DNA from: BM506 sp031581485
GTDB lineage: Bacteria > Desulfobacterota > Desulfobulbia > Desulfobulbales > SURF-16
Assembly: GCA_031581485.1 (NCBI GenBank)
Contig: JAVLBA010000001.1
Span: forward strand, 29,336-93,335
Direction of reading: 5' to 3'
Length of the DNA stretch: 64,000 bases
In this document: positions 25,136-32,476 of the stretch, one piece after another
How the letters are laid out: every line of letters begins with the position of its first letter
Position numbering within the stretch: the first letter of the stretch is position 1
Notes under the pieces: generated by a model
Told to the model about the DNA's origin: nothing
Seen by the model: only the letters and a program-made list of their open reading frames with translations
Databases searched by the model: none
Position numbers and translations under genes: made by a program

Positions 25136-25207
25136 CCTACACTTTTCATAACGGCTGGTGCCTACCAGACCCTGTTTTCTGAATTCAAAATGGACGAATA
25201 TGAATGA
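25136..25207 (+). pseudogene. Decayed C-terminal fragment of a paralogue of the 23938 membrane protein
   Basis: Reading 25136-25207 gives a peptide ending AYQTLFSEFKMDEYE-stop. It lines up residue for residue with the end of the preceding gene (TYQVLFSDLKLGGYS-stop), with about half the positions identical or similar over 22 residues. No start or upstream coding continues, as a stop in the same frame lies just before it. The rest of the 24943-25282 gap contains only a stem AGTGCC/GGCACT without T-run. It records an earlier tandem duplication or replacement. Confidence 0.6.
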
Positions 25208-25250
25208 AGTCCTAGAGCCATAGAGAGGGTGAAAAAAAAATCAATTCAGC

Positions 25251-25292
25251 AGGGGAGAATTATGAAAACAAAGGGGAGGATTATGAAAACAA
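25251..25292 (+). repeat. 21-bp tandem duplication covering ribosome binding site and start codon
   Basis: Two copies of a 21-base unit (A-GGGGAG[A/G]ATT-ATG-AAAACAA) follow each other with one base difference. Each contains a Shine-Dalgarno and an in-frame ATG, so the outer-membrane cytochrome gene has two equivalent starts seven codons apart. Confidence 0.9.
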
Positions 25293-26908
25293 AACTAAAT
25301 TCTTTTTGGGTATTGTTGGTAGTTCTGGCGGCAATTTTTTTCATGCAGACCAAGGCGGCATGGGCCCTGCCTGCTAACAGCCGGGTGTATCAGACCAGCT
25401 GTGTCACCTGCCACGATTCTCCTCCCAGGCTGAACGCCGTGGGCGAGGCCTTCCGCCTCAACGGTTATAAATTCCCGGACGACGAGACAAAGAGAAAACT
25501 GAAGCCGCTGCCCCTGGGTGATGAAGCTTACCAGCGCCTGTGGCCAGAGGCCATCTGGCCCGGCGAGAAGCCCGACTTCAATCCCATTTCCTTAGTGAGC
25601 ATCTGGGCCCTGGAGTATCATGATAACCAGCCCATAGACCCGAAAACAGGTGAAGAGGGACCCACCTACTCTATTGTGGCCCCCCATGAGATTGAGCTGG
25701 CATGGATGTCTCCTCTGGGCGATCATATCTCCGTTTATGGTGACGCCAGATTTATCCAGGAAGACTGGGGCGGCACCGAAATGGATTCCTGGGTTGCCTT
25801 AAAGGCCTGGATCGAATTTGAGGACCTGTTCGGCATCGAGAATAAACTCAACTTGCGAGTCGGCTCGCTGGGGATGCACAGCATTCACCTGTTGACCGCC
25901 CGCAACGAGCACGCCATGGGTTTTCAGAACTATCTGATGAATACCTATCTGCTACCGGGCCTCTCCAAGAGTTCAAGAACTACGGTCGACGAGTATCCTC
26001 AGAGCGATATTGATGAAGTAGATTTCGACATCAGATCATGGGTGGGCAACAACTTTACCATTGGGCCCAAGGTCGGCATAGAGCTCAACGGCTTTACCCG
26101 CCATCTTGCCTATAATATCGGCGTGGTCAACGGCAAGACCGATGATCCCACCGACGGGGTCTTCTTCATGGGGTCCGGCTCCAACACGGGCCGCAAGGAT
26201 TATTTTGCCAACCTGGCCATCAAGTTCGGCGGCCTTGGCTTTGACGCCTCCACCGGTGCCGAAGAGGAGGAGGACCCCTTTGCCGAAGAGACCGCGGTCA
26301 AAAAAGAAAGCGGTGACAGCCAGTTCTGGCGTGACGACAGTCTGACCGTCTCCTTTATGGGCTATAGGGGCGAGGGGGCGACCGAGCTGATCTACTATTC
26401 CAACAGCGCAACGGCCATGTTCGCTACAGGCCAGGTAACTGAATACGTCAAGGAAGATTTCTGGCGCCTTGGTGTGGGCGCCATGTGGAAATTCAAAGAT
26501 TTAACCGTGGAAGCCGCCCATATGTGGGGGCATCATGACAATCCTTACGGTGATCTCGATACCAGGCCGGACCCAAGCGTTGAGACCAGGGTCTGGCATG
26601 TGGGTGCGCATTATTATCTCTACCCCTGGCTGGTGCCCTTCGCCAGGTTTGAAGAGCTCAAATTCTTCGATCTGCCCGGCCAAGATGTCTTATTGCTTGA
26701 TGTCGAACAAGACAGACAACTGGTTACGGTGGGGGCGAAAATGCAGATTCGCCCCAATATCCACCTCAATATCGAGGGCTATTATTACACGGATACCGGA
26801 GATGCCACGGTGGTCAACCCGGACAGTACTAAATATATCGGAGTTTCTGAGGAGGCGGTATATCTTAATGATGAAACAGTAATGATGATATTGCGGGCTG
26901 AGTTTTAA
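25283..26908 (+). CDS. Beta-barrel outer-membrane protein with N-terminal heme c motif
   Basis: A 541-residue exported protein (from the second of two duplicated starts; 548 residues from ATG 25262). The signal peptide is about 1-28. The mature N-terminus carries a single heme-binding Cys40-x2-Cys43-His44 (SCVTCHD). The rest alternates amphipathic strands with many aromatic residues and ends in Arg-Ala-Glu-Phe, a C-terminal Phe typical of outer-membrane barrels. An acidic loop with GAEEEEDPFAEE occurs near 330. A heme-bearing barrel could carry electrons to or across the outer membrane; porin-cytochrome function is inferred. It precedes the cupredoxin and CuA genes. Confidence 0.78.
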   Translation: MKTKLNSFWVLLVVLAAIFFMQTKAAWALPANSRVYQTSCVTCHDSPPRLNAVGEAFRLNGYKFPDDETKRKLKPLPLGDEAYQRLWPEAIWPGEKPDFNPISLVSIWALEYHDNQPIDPKTGEEGPTYSIVAPHEIELAWMSPLGDHISVYGDARFIQEDWGGTEMDSWVALKAWIEFEDLFGIENKLNLRVGSLGMHSIHLLTARNEHAMGFQNYLMNTYLLPGLSKSSRTTVDEYPQSDIDEVDFDIRSWVGNNFTIGPKVGIELNGFTRHLAYNIGVVNGKTDDPTDGVFFMGSGSNTGRKDYFANLAIKFGGLGFDASTGAEEEEDPFAEETAVKKESGDSQFWRDDSLTVSFMGYRGEGATELIYYSNSATAMFATGQVTEYVKEDFWRLGVGAMWKFKDLTVEAAHMWGHHDNPYGDLDTRPDPSVETRVWHVGAHYYLYPWLVPFARFEELKFFDLPGQDVLLLDVEQDRQLVTVGAKMQIRPNIHLNIEGYYYTDTGDATVVNPDSTKYIGVSEEAVYLNDETVMMILRAEF

Positions 26909-26918
26909 GAAAAAGAAT

Positions 26919-26961
26919 GAAGGTTGAAGTGGCGTGGGTACGCTACGCCACTTCAACCTTC
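26919..26961. repeat. Perfect 17-bp inverted repeat
   Basis: GAAGGTTGAAGTGGCGT (26919-26935) and its exact reverse complement (26945-26961) enclose a nine-base loop. There is no T-run after the stem, so it is not a standard terminator. It could slow transcription, protect the mRNA 3' end of the barrel gene or be a mobile-element-like repeat. Confidence 0.85.
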
Positions 26962-26990
26962 AGCCTTCAACCTTCAACCTTCAACCTTGA
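26951..26990 (+). repeat. Heptanucleotide tandem repeats CTTCAAC
   Basis: Five consecutive units of CTTCA[A/G]C are followed by a partial unit, and they overlap the right arm of the inverted repeat. They end about ten bases before the start codon of the cupredoxin gene. Such short tandem repeats can vary by slippage and alter spacing upstream of a gene. Confidence 0.85.
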
Positions 26991-26999
26991 GAGCTGAGG

Positions 27000-27674
27000 A
27001 TGAGAATTGCTGCGCTTTATTTTTTGATGTTAGGGGCTGTTGCCCTCATGCTGCCGATGGTTTCCCTCGCCCAGGAAGAGTCCGGCTATGGCTCGGTGGG
27101 CGGCATCATCATGGTCTGGAAGACAATGGTTGAGACCACAGGCCCCAGAAACGCCAAAGATGTTATCGTCTATCTGGAAAGCGACAAATCCTTTCCGCCG
27201 GTAACGGACAGACTCATACAGATGGATCAGAGGGGGTTGCTCTTTATCCCCCATGTCCTGGCCATCCAGAAGGGCACCTCGGTTGAGTTCCTCAATAATG
27301 ACTCGGAAAAACATAATGTCTTTTTCCTCTTTGACAAAACCGGCGAAACTCTGGATATCGGCACCTGGGAGAGGGGGCAAAGCGTGGTTCATACCTTTAA
27401 CGAAACCGGCACAGTCATCACCCTGTGCAAGCTGCATCTGGAGATGGCGGCCAATATAATCATCCTGGATAATCCATATTATACCCATGCCGAGATTGAC
27501 GGCGATAGCCAGCGGACCACATATCGTCTAGATAGAGTTCCGCCTGGAGAGTATGTCTTGAAAACATGGCATAAAAAACTGAAGATGAAAGGAGGTGAGG
27601 CCCCCATCAAGGTTGAGGCCGGGAAGATGACCAAGGTGAATATTGCCATTACCAAAAGACAGTATGCCCACTAG
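27000..27674 (+). CDS. Cupredoxin (plastocyanin-like blue copper protein), periplasmic
   Basis: A 224-residue exported protein; signal peptide about 1-24 (LMLPMVSLAQ). The plastocyanin-like domain has the expected ligand set: His105 (SEKHNVFF) and Cys143-x2-His146-x2-Met149 (TLCKLHLEM), which form a type 1 copper site. A C-terminal segment after residue 155 (YRLDRVPPGEYVLKTWHKKL) resembles the carboxypeptidase-regulatory-like/methylamine-utilisation fold that often follows it. It is likely a soluble electron carrier linking the heme barrel and the CuA proteins encoded next to it. The start ATG follows GAGCTGAGG. Confidence 0.85.
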   Translation: MRIAALYFLMLGAVALMLPMVSLAQEESGYGSVGGIIMVWKTMVETTGPRNAKDVIVYLESDKSFPPVTDRLIQMDQRGLLFIPHVLAIQKGTSVEFLNNDSEKHNVFFLFDKTGETLDIGTWERGQSVVHTFNETGTVITLCKLHLEMAANIIILDNPYYTHAEIDGDSQRTTYRLDRVPPGEYVLKTWHKKLKMKGGEAPIKVEAGKMTKVNIAITKRQYAH

Positions 27675-27815
27675 CGGAACTCTCACACTGCAGGTAAGCC
27701 ACATGTCAATGTAAACAGGCGTTTGAATAGTGGAAAAAAACGACCCTCTGTCCCCGTATCCTCCAATGGATCCTTTTTTGACATGGCACTGTAAACTGAG
27801 TCTTATTTGCAGCTT

Positions 27816-29750
27816 ATGAAAAAATATATAAAATTACTGACAATCGGCTTGGCCATAGTGCTGATTTGCGCCATGATCCCGGTACTGTTGGCAGAACCAG
27901 CACCCGAGGTCGGCCAGAAGAGGGACTTCTATATAAAGGCAGAGCTCTGGGAGTATTCCCCCCATCGCATTGTGGTGGATCAGGGGGATGAAATTCGCCT
28001 CAGACTTGCCTCCAGGGATGTGGTCCATGGTTTTCACCTTGAAGACCACGGCATCGAGGCCACCATCTTTCCCGGGAAAATCCCTTTTTATCTCCGCAAC
28101 CCTGAGACAGAAGAAAAAGCCATCCAGGTTACGGAGACTTCATTTATAGCCGACCGCTGGGGCAAGTTTTTTTACCGGTGCTCGGTTACCTGCGGCACGT
28201 TGCACCCTTTCATGTTGGGCGAGTTGATTGTCCGGCCCAACTATCCATTTAAGGCCGCTGTCGGCGCGATGCTCGGGCTCCTTTTGGCCTCTTTCATCCT
28301 CATGTTCATGGATGCCAGGCAGCGGCCATCCCCTGACACATATGTCAGCCCGCCGCCCCCCTGGAGGCTGGACCTGTTGGCCAAGATACCTGGCCTCAGG
28401 AGGCTGCTTACCTTTAAAGGCCTGCCGTTCTCTCTTTATCTCCCTATTTTCGGCTGTCTGATCTTTTTTATCATTGCCGGTTTTTATGGCTCACCCATCG
28501 GCAACAAAAACATCAGTGTCACCGTTGTCTGGATTTTTTGGTGGTTCTTGCTCATCTGTTTCATGATCCCCTTTGGCGCCAGAATATGGTGCATGGCCTG
28601 CCCCTTCCCTTTTCTGGGGGAGTGGCTGCAGAGGGGCAGACTGTTAGGCCCAAGCCGTGCAGACACCCGCACCCAGCCCATGAGGGGCTTAAGGAAAAAA
28701 TGGCCAAAAGCCCTTTCTAATATTTGGCTGCCGAACATCCTCTTTCTCTCCCTCTGCACCTTCAGTGCCATGCTGGTCACCCGTCCGATCACCACTGCTG
28801 TGGCGCTGGTGGGTCTCACCATCCTTGCCACGGCCATCCATTATATCTACCGCAAACGTACCTTCTGCAACTATATCTGCCCGGTAGGGGGGTGGATGAG
28901 CCTGTACAGCATGGCGGGCATGGTCGAGGTACGATCCCGGTCACCATTGCTTTGTGCCGGCTGCCGGACCAGGGCCTGCGTCAACGGCAATGAACGGGGC
29001 TGGAGCTGCCCTTGGTCCCAGAACCCCAGTAAGCAGAGCCTCAACAATCACTGCGGGTTATGCATGGAGTGCATCAAATCCTGCGACAACAGCAATATGA
29101 CGTTACAGGCTCGGCCCTTTTGTACTGATACCGACATCAAGGGCTATGATCAGGCCTGGATGGCCTTTATTATGATCACCCTCGCCCTGGTCTACAGTGC
29201 CACCTATCTCGGGCCTTGGGGATTTCTCAAGAGCTGGGCCAATGTCAGCGAGGTTCGTAATTTTCAGGGATTTGCAATTTTTGCCGGCACTCTTTGGTTT
29301 ACTGCCTTGATTGGTTTTCCTGCTCTCTGGTTTGTTTTTGCCTGGCTCGGCAAGGTACTCGCCGGCCGGAAAAGTGTTCCCACCAGCAAACTCTTTGTCA
29401 AGTACTCGTATCTTCTGGTCCCCCTGGGTTTAACGGCCTGGATCTCTTTCAGTCTGCCGGCGGTGCTGGTAAATAATACCCATATAATTTCCAGCTTTTC
29501 AGACCCCATGGGCTGGGGCTGGGACCTTTTTGGCACCGCCCACATGGAGTGGAAACCGCTTTTCCCGCATTACATTGTCTATATTCAAATAAGTTCATTG
29601 TTAATCGGTCTGACCTTTTCCATGAAACGGGGCTACGAGATTGCGCAAAAAATTTATCCCGTGCCAAGTGAAGGAATAAGAAGCCTTATGCCCTTGGCAG
29701 CCTTGTGCACAGGAATCTCCATAATTTTGTTAAGAATTTTTGCGGGCTGA
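27816..29750 (+). CDS. CuA domain fused to a NapH/NosR-like polyferredoxin membrane protein
   Basis: A 644-residue fusion. One N-terminal span (5-25) leads into a cytochrome-oxidase-subunit-II-like cupredoxin whose CuA ligands are complete: His71, Cys122-x3-Cys126, His130, Met133 (CSVTCGTLHPFM). Multiple spans follow, with cytoplasmic-type cysteine clusters CMACPFPF, CNYICPVGG, CAGCRTRAC and CGLCMECIKSC, as in the NapH/NosR/RdxA 4Fe-4S membrane proteins, then five more spans. It could move quinol or cytoplasmic electrons through Fe-S centres to a periplasmic dinuclear copper. No oxidase or NosZ subunit is encoded with it. ATG 27816 is chosen over TTG 27807; the ribosome binding site is weak. 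Confidence 0.82.
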   Translation: MKKYIKLLTIGLAIVLICAMIPVLLAEPAPEVGQKRDFYIKAELWEYSPHRIVVDQGDEIRLRLASRDVVHGFHLEDHGIEATIFPGKIPFYLRNPETEEKAIQVTETSFIADRWGKFFYRCSVTCGTLHPFMLGELIVRPNYPFKAAVGAMLGLLLASFILMFMDARQRPSPDTYVSPPPPWRLDLLAKIPGLRRLLTFKGLPFSLYLPIFGCLIFFIIAGFYGSPIGNKNISVTVVWIFWWFLLICFMIPFGARIWCMACPFPFLGEWLQRGRLLGPSRADTRTQPMRGLRKKWPKALSNIWLPNILFLSLCTFSAMLVTRPITTAVALVGLTILATAIHYIYRKRTFCNYICPVGGWMSLYSMAGMVEVRSRSPLLCAGCRTRACVNGNERGWSCPWSQNPSKQSLNNHCGLCMECIKSCDNSNMTLQARPFCTDTDIKGYDQAWMAFIMITLALVYSATYLGPWGFLKSWANVSEVRNFQGFAIFAGTLWFTALIGFPALWFVFAWLGKVLAGRKSVPTSKLFVKYSYLLVPLGLTAWISFSLPAVLVNNTHIISSFSDPMGWGWDLFGTAHMEWKPLFPHYIVYIQISSLLIGLTFSMKRGYEIAQKIYPVPSEGIRSLMPLAALCTGISIILLRIFAG

Positions 29751-29754
29751 CATT

Positions 29755-30927
29755 ATGAAAAGAGAGAAACTGGCCACTCTGAGTGTCATCTTCATTATCA
29801 TTCTTGTCCCGGCTCTTGTGCTCTCGGCAATATGGTACAGAGAAGAACGCTTTCTGGCTGAGTATCCAGCAGGGGTAAAGGTCTTTGATATTACCGGCGT
29901 TGCTGAAAACGGTGCCTTTACCCTGGATACGGTTAATGGCCTCAACTATTGGTGGAAGAAATTCCAGCCCATGCTCGTGCATGTGTTTGTGGGGGACCAG
30001 GTTGTTTTACGATTAACGACCGCCGATGTTGTTCACCAATTTTATGTACCAGCCCTGAACCTGGGCCCCGTAAATATAAAACCGGGTCATCCCGTCCAAC
30101 TTGAGTTCCTGGCTGAAAAGCCCGGGGTCTACCAGTATTTCTGCACCTCCCTCTGCGGCAATTGCCATTTTTATATGAGCGGCTGGATTGTCATAACTCC
30201 GGTTGGAGAGACCGCCTTGACACCGCCACCGATCACCTGTCCCCTTTGCGTACCCGGCTATATCGAGCGGCCTGAGGATGATTTAATTGATCTCGGGGAA
30301 TATCTTTATCTGCAAAAGGGGTGCAACACCTGTCACGGCAACGCAGGTATTGGCGGGGTAGAGAATCTGAATTATGCCAAAAAGACGGTGCCGGCCCACA
30401 ATGAAACAGCTAAAAAGCTTTTTCTGAAAGAGGAAGAAGATGCCGAGGCCTTTATTGATCTGATAAGCAAATATCCTGACCTGGAAAACCTGCCAGAGAC
30501 CCCGGACATTCCGCGATTCCATCTGGTGTTGGCGAGATATCTAGCCACCAAAGAATTGGTAAAGAAAGGGTCGCCCGCCATAAAATTGGATGAAAATGGC
30601 CCTATGCCCCCTCTGCAGATGCCGGCTTGGGAGGCCCAGTTGCCGGACCGTGACATAGATGCCCTTCTCAGCTATTTTCTCACCCTGCAACCCTGGGAAG
30701 AAGCGGCTATGAAGGATGGAGACGAGCCCAGATTTACTGATGAGCCAAGCTTTGATGATGAGCCAAGCTTTGGAGATGAGCCGAACTTTGGAGATGAACC
30801 CGACTTTGGAGATGAACCGAATTTTGATGATGAGCCGGACTTTGGAGATGAACCGAACTTTGATGATGAGCCGGACTTTGGGGATGATGAGGAAAAACCG
30901 GGCTCTGAAAAGAGTGCAGGTCCTTGA
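29755..30927 (+). CDS. Membrane-anchored CuA domain fused to cytochrome c, acidic repeat tail
   Basis: A 390-residue protein starting four bases after the preceding gene. A single N-terminal anchor (about 9-26) precedes a CuA domain with His94, Cys130, Cys134, His138 and Met141 (CTSLCGNCHFYM). Within it, Cys134-Gly-Asn-Cys137-His138 also spells a CXXCH heme motif. A CPLC pair (162-165) follows. A cytochrome c domain has Cys190-x2-Cys193-His194 (GCNTCHGN), with Met candidates near PMPPLQMPAW. The tail is eight to nine repeats of F-[GD]-D-E-P-x. It resembles CuA/heme c subunits II of heme-copper oxidases, but lacks a catalytic subunit nearby. Confidence 0.82.
   Translation: MKREKLATLSVIFIIILVPALVLSAIWYREERFLAEYPAGVKVFDITGVAENGAFTLDTVNGLNYWWKKFQPMLVHVFVGDQVVLRLTTADVVHQFYVPALNLGPVNIKPGHPVQLEFLAEKPGVYQYFCTSLCGNCHFYMSGWIVITPVGETALTPPPITCPLCVPGYIERPEDDLIDLGEYLYLQKGCNTCHGNAGIGGVENLNYAKKTVPAHNETAKKLFLKEEEDAEAFIDLISKYPDLENLPETPDIPRFHLVLARYLATKELVKKGSPAIKLDENGPMPPLQMPAWEAQLPDRDIDALLSYFLTLQPWEEAAMKDGDEPRFTDEPSFDDEPSFGDEPNFGDEPDFGDEPNFDDEPDFGDEPNFDDEPDFGDDEEKPGSEKSAGP
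30730..30888 (+). repeat. Hexapeptide-coding tandem repeats (F-[GD]-D-E-P-x)
   Basis: About eight to nine 18-base units encode the acidic C-terminal tail of the CuA-cytochrome protein. Near-identical neighbouring units (GGAGATGAACCG / GATGATGAGCCG) suggest recent expansion by slippage or unequal crossing-over. Confidence 0.88.
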
Positions 30928-31295
30928 TGAAATATAAAATTTTCGCCGGAATTTTATTATGTGAGATTCTACTCTTAACAACCCTGGCGGTCTCTGCCGC
31001 TATCTCCTCAACGAAGAGGGCTCCAGCCCTTGAGGCCAACCAGCAGCTGGTTGAAAACCTGATGCTCACTGACCTCTCGCTCTGGACCGAGACCAGCTAC
31101 AGCAGGCACCCCTCGCAGGCCGATTTTTTTGCCCCCTTTCAAGATGCTCCCGGAGCCATTGAACGGTTCCCTGCTGGTTCACTGACCGCCCCTGCCGCGC
31201 TTTATAACATATCGCAAAGAGCGGCTTCCCGGCCAAACTCTCCCGGCCGGATCGCTGAAACAGACTCCGATAATGAACAGGCGGCGAGAAAATGA
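30927..31295 (+). CDS. Small membrane-anchored protein of unknown function
   Basis: A 122-residue protein whose ATG overlaps the stop of the CuA-cytochrome gene (TGATG). It has one N-terminal hydrophobic segment (FAGILLCEILLLTTLAVSAA) that may be an uncleaved anchor or a signal peptide, then a polar, Ala/Ser/Pro-rich region without cysteine or a motif I know. Coupling on both sides (its end overlaps the permease start) indicates that it belongs to the same operon, perhaps as an assembly or linker factor. Confidence 0.7.
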   Translation: MKYKIFAGILLCEILLLTTLAVSAAISSTKRAPALEANQQLVENLMLTDLSLWTETSYSRHPSQADFFAPFQDAPGAIERFPAGSLTAPAALYNISQRAASRPNSPGRIAETDSDNEQAARK

Positions 31296-32464
31296 AGATA
31301 GAAAAACACATCCGCATACTTGAGTTTGCCCTGTCGTCACTCTTCAGGCAGAAACTCAAGAACATTATTATTATTCTGGCCTACACCTTAAATGTCTTCA
31401 TCTTCTCGTCCGCTATTTTTTTCTCTGAATCCCTCAAGAATGAGGCGGTTACCTTACTGGAATACTCGCCTGAACTCATTGTCCAGAGAATGAGAGGGGG
31501 ACGGCATGAACTGGTGCCGCTGCAATATGCCGAAAAAATTAAAGAGATAAGAGGGGTGACGGCGGTCACCCCTCGGTACTGGGGATACCATTACGACCCG
31601 CCGGTCAATAACAACTACACATTTTTAGGTGCCGACCAGCTGCCCCCAGAGGTATTGGAAATGGTTGAAGGCTCCTTTTACGAGCAGGAGGGCAACGATT
31701 TATGCGTTATTGGCCAAGGTGTTGCAGACGCCCGCTTTGTAGACACAGAGGACATCATTCCGGTCCTGGGGGCTGACGGTGATCTGCATGCCTTAAGGGT
31801 GGCTGGAATATTTACGGCAAAATCAAACATACTGACCAATGATCTGGTGATCCTCAAAACGGCTGATTTGAAAAAAATCTTTCTCATCCCCGATGATATG
31901 GCCACCGACCTGGTTGTTAAGGTCAGAAACGTCAACGAGGTCTCGACAATTGCCCGGAAGATTCAGGAGATGATGCCTGATAGCAGGCCCATTGAAAAAT
32001 CACAGATTATCAAAACCTATGAAGCGATATTTTCCTGGCGGGGCGGCTTGATGGTGGCGATATTTTTCGGCTCCATAACCGCCTTTTCCATCCTGGCCTG
32101 GGACAAGGCCACCGGCCTCAGCGGCCAGGAGAGAAAAGATATAGGCATACTGAAGGCCATCGGTTGGGATACTTCCGACATTATTGAACTGAAATTCTGG
32201 GAAGGGTTTATCATCTCCAGCATGGCTTTTTTCCCCGGAATTATCTTCGCCCAGGCCCATATCTATCTGTTGGACGGCCTTATTTTTTCTCCCCTGATGA
32301 AAGGCTGGTCCAGCATCTTTCCGCAAATAAATCTGGCGCCGCAAATTGAGATTTATCATCTTATTGTGATTATCTTCCTTACCATTATCCCTTATATAAC
32401 AGCGACCCTGATCCCCTCCTGGAAAGCGGCAATCACCGATCCGGATATGATCATGAAGGGGTAA
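31292..32464 (+). CDS. FtsX/MacB-like ABC transporter permease
   Basis: A 390-residue permease overlapping the previous gene by four bases. One span near residues 20-40 is followed by a large extracytoplasmic domain (about 45-240), then three spans (about 248-268, 300-325, 355-378): the type VII ABC layout. It ends PSWKAAITDPDMIMKG, with the usual [LA]xP..A pattern. It very likely pairs with the ATPase at 23254. Such transporters work on periplasmic substrates or assembly reactions; here copper-site or lipoprotein maturation is an inference from the neighbours. Confidence 0.85.
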   Translation: MKIEKHIRILEFALSSLFRQKLKNIIIILAYTLNVFIFSSAIFFSESLKNEAVTLLEYSPELIVQRMRGGRHELVPLQYAEKIKEIRGVTAVTPRYWGYHYDPPVNNNYTFLGADQLPPEVLEMVEGSFYEQEGNDLCVIGQGVADARFVDTEDIIPVLGADGDLHALRVAGIFTAKSNILTNDLVILKTADLKKIFLIPDDMATDLVVKVRNVNEVSTIARKIQEMMPDSRPIEKSQIIKTYEAIFSWRGGLMVAIFFGSITAFSILAWDKATGLSGQERKDIGILKAIGWDTSDIIELKFWEGFIISSMAFFPGIIFAQAHIYLLDGLIFSPLMKGWSSIFPQINLAPQIEIYHLIVIIFLTIIPYITATLIPSWKAAITDPDMIMKG

Positions 32465-32476
32465 GATCCTGACAAA

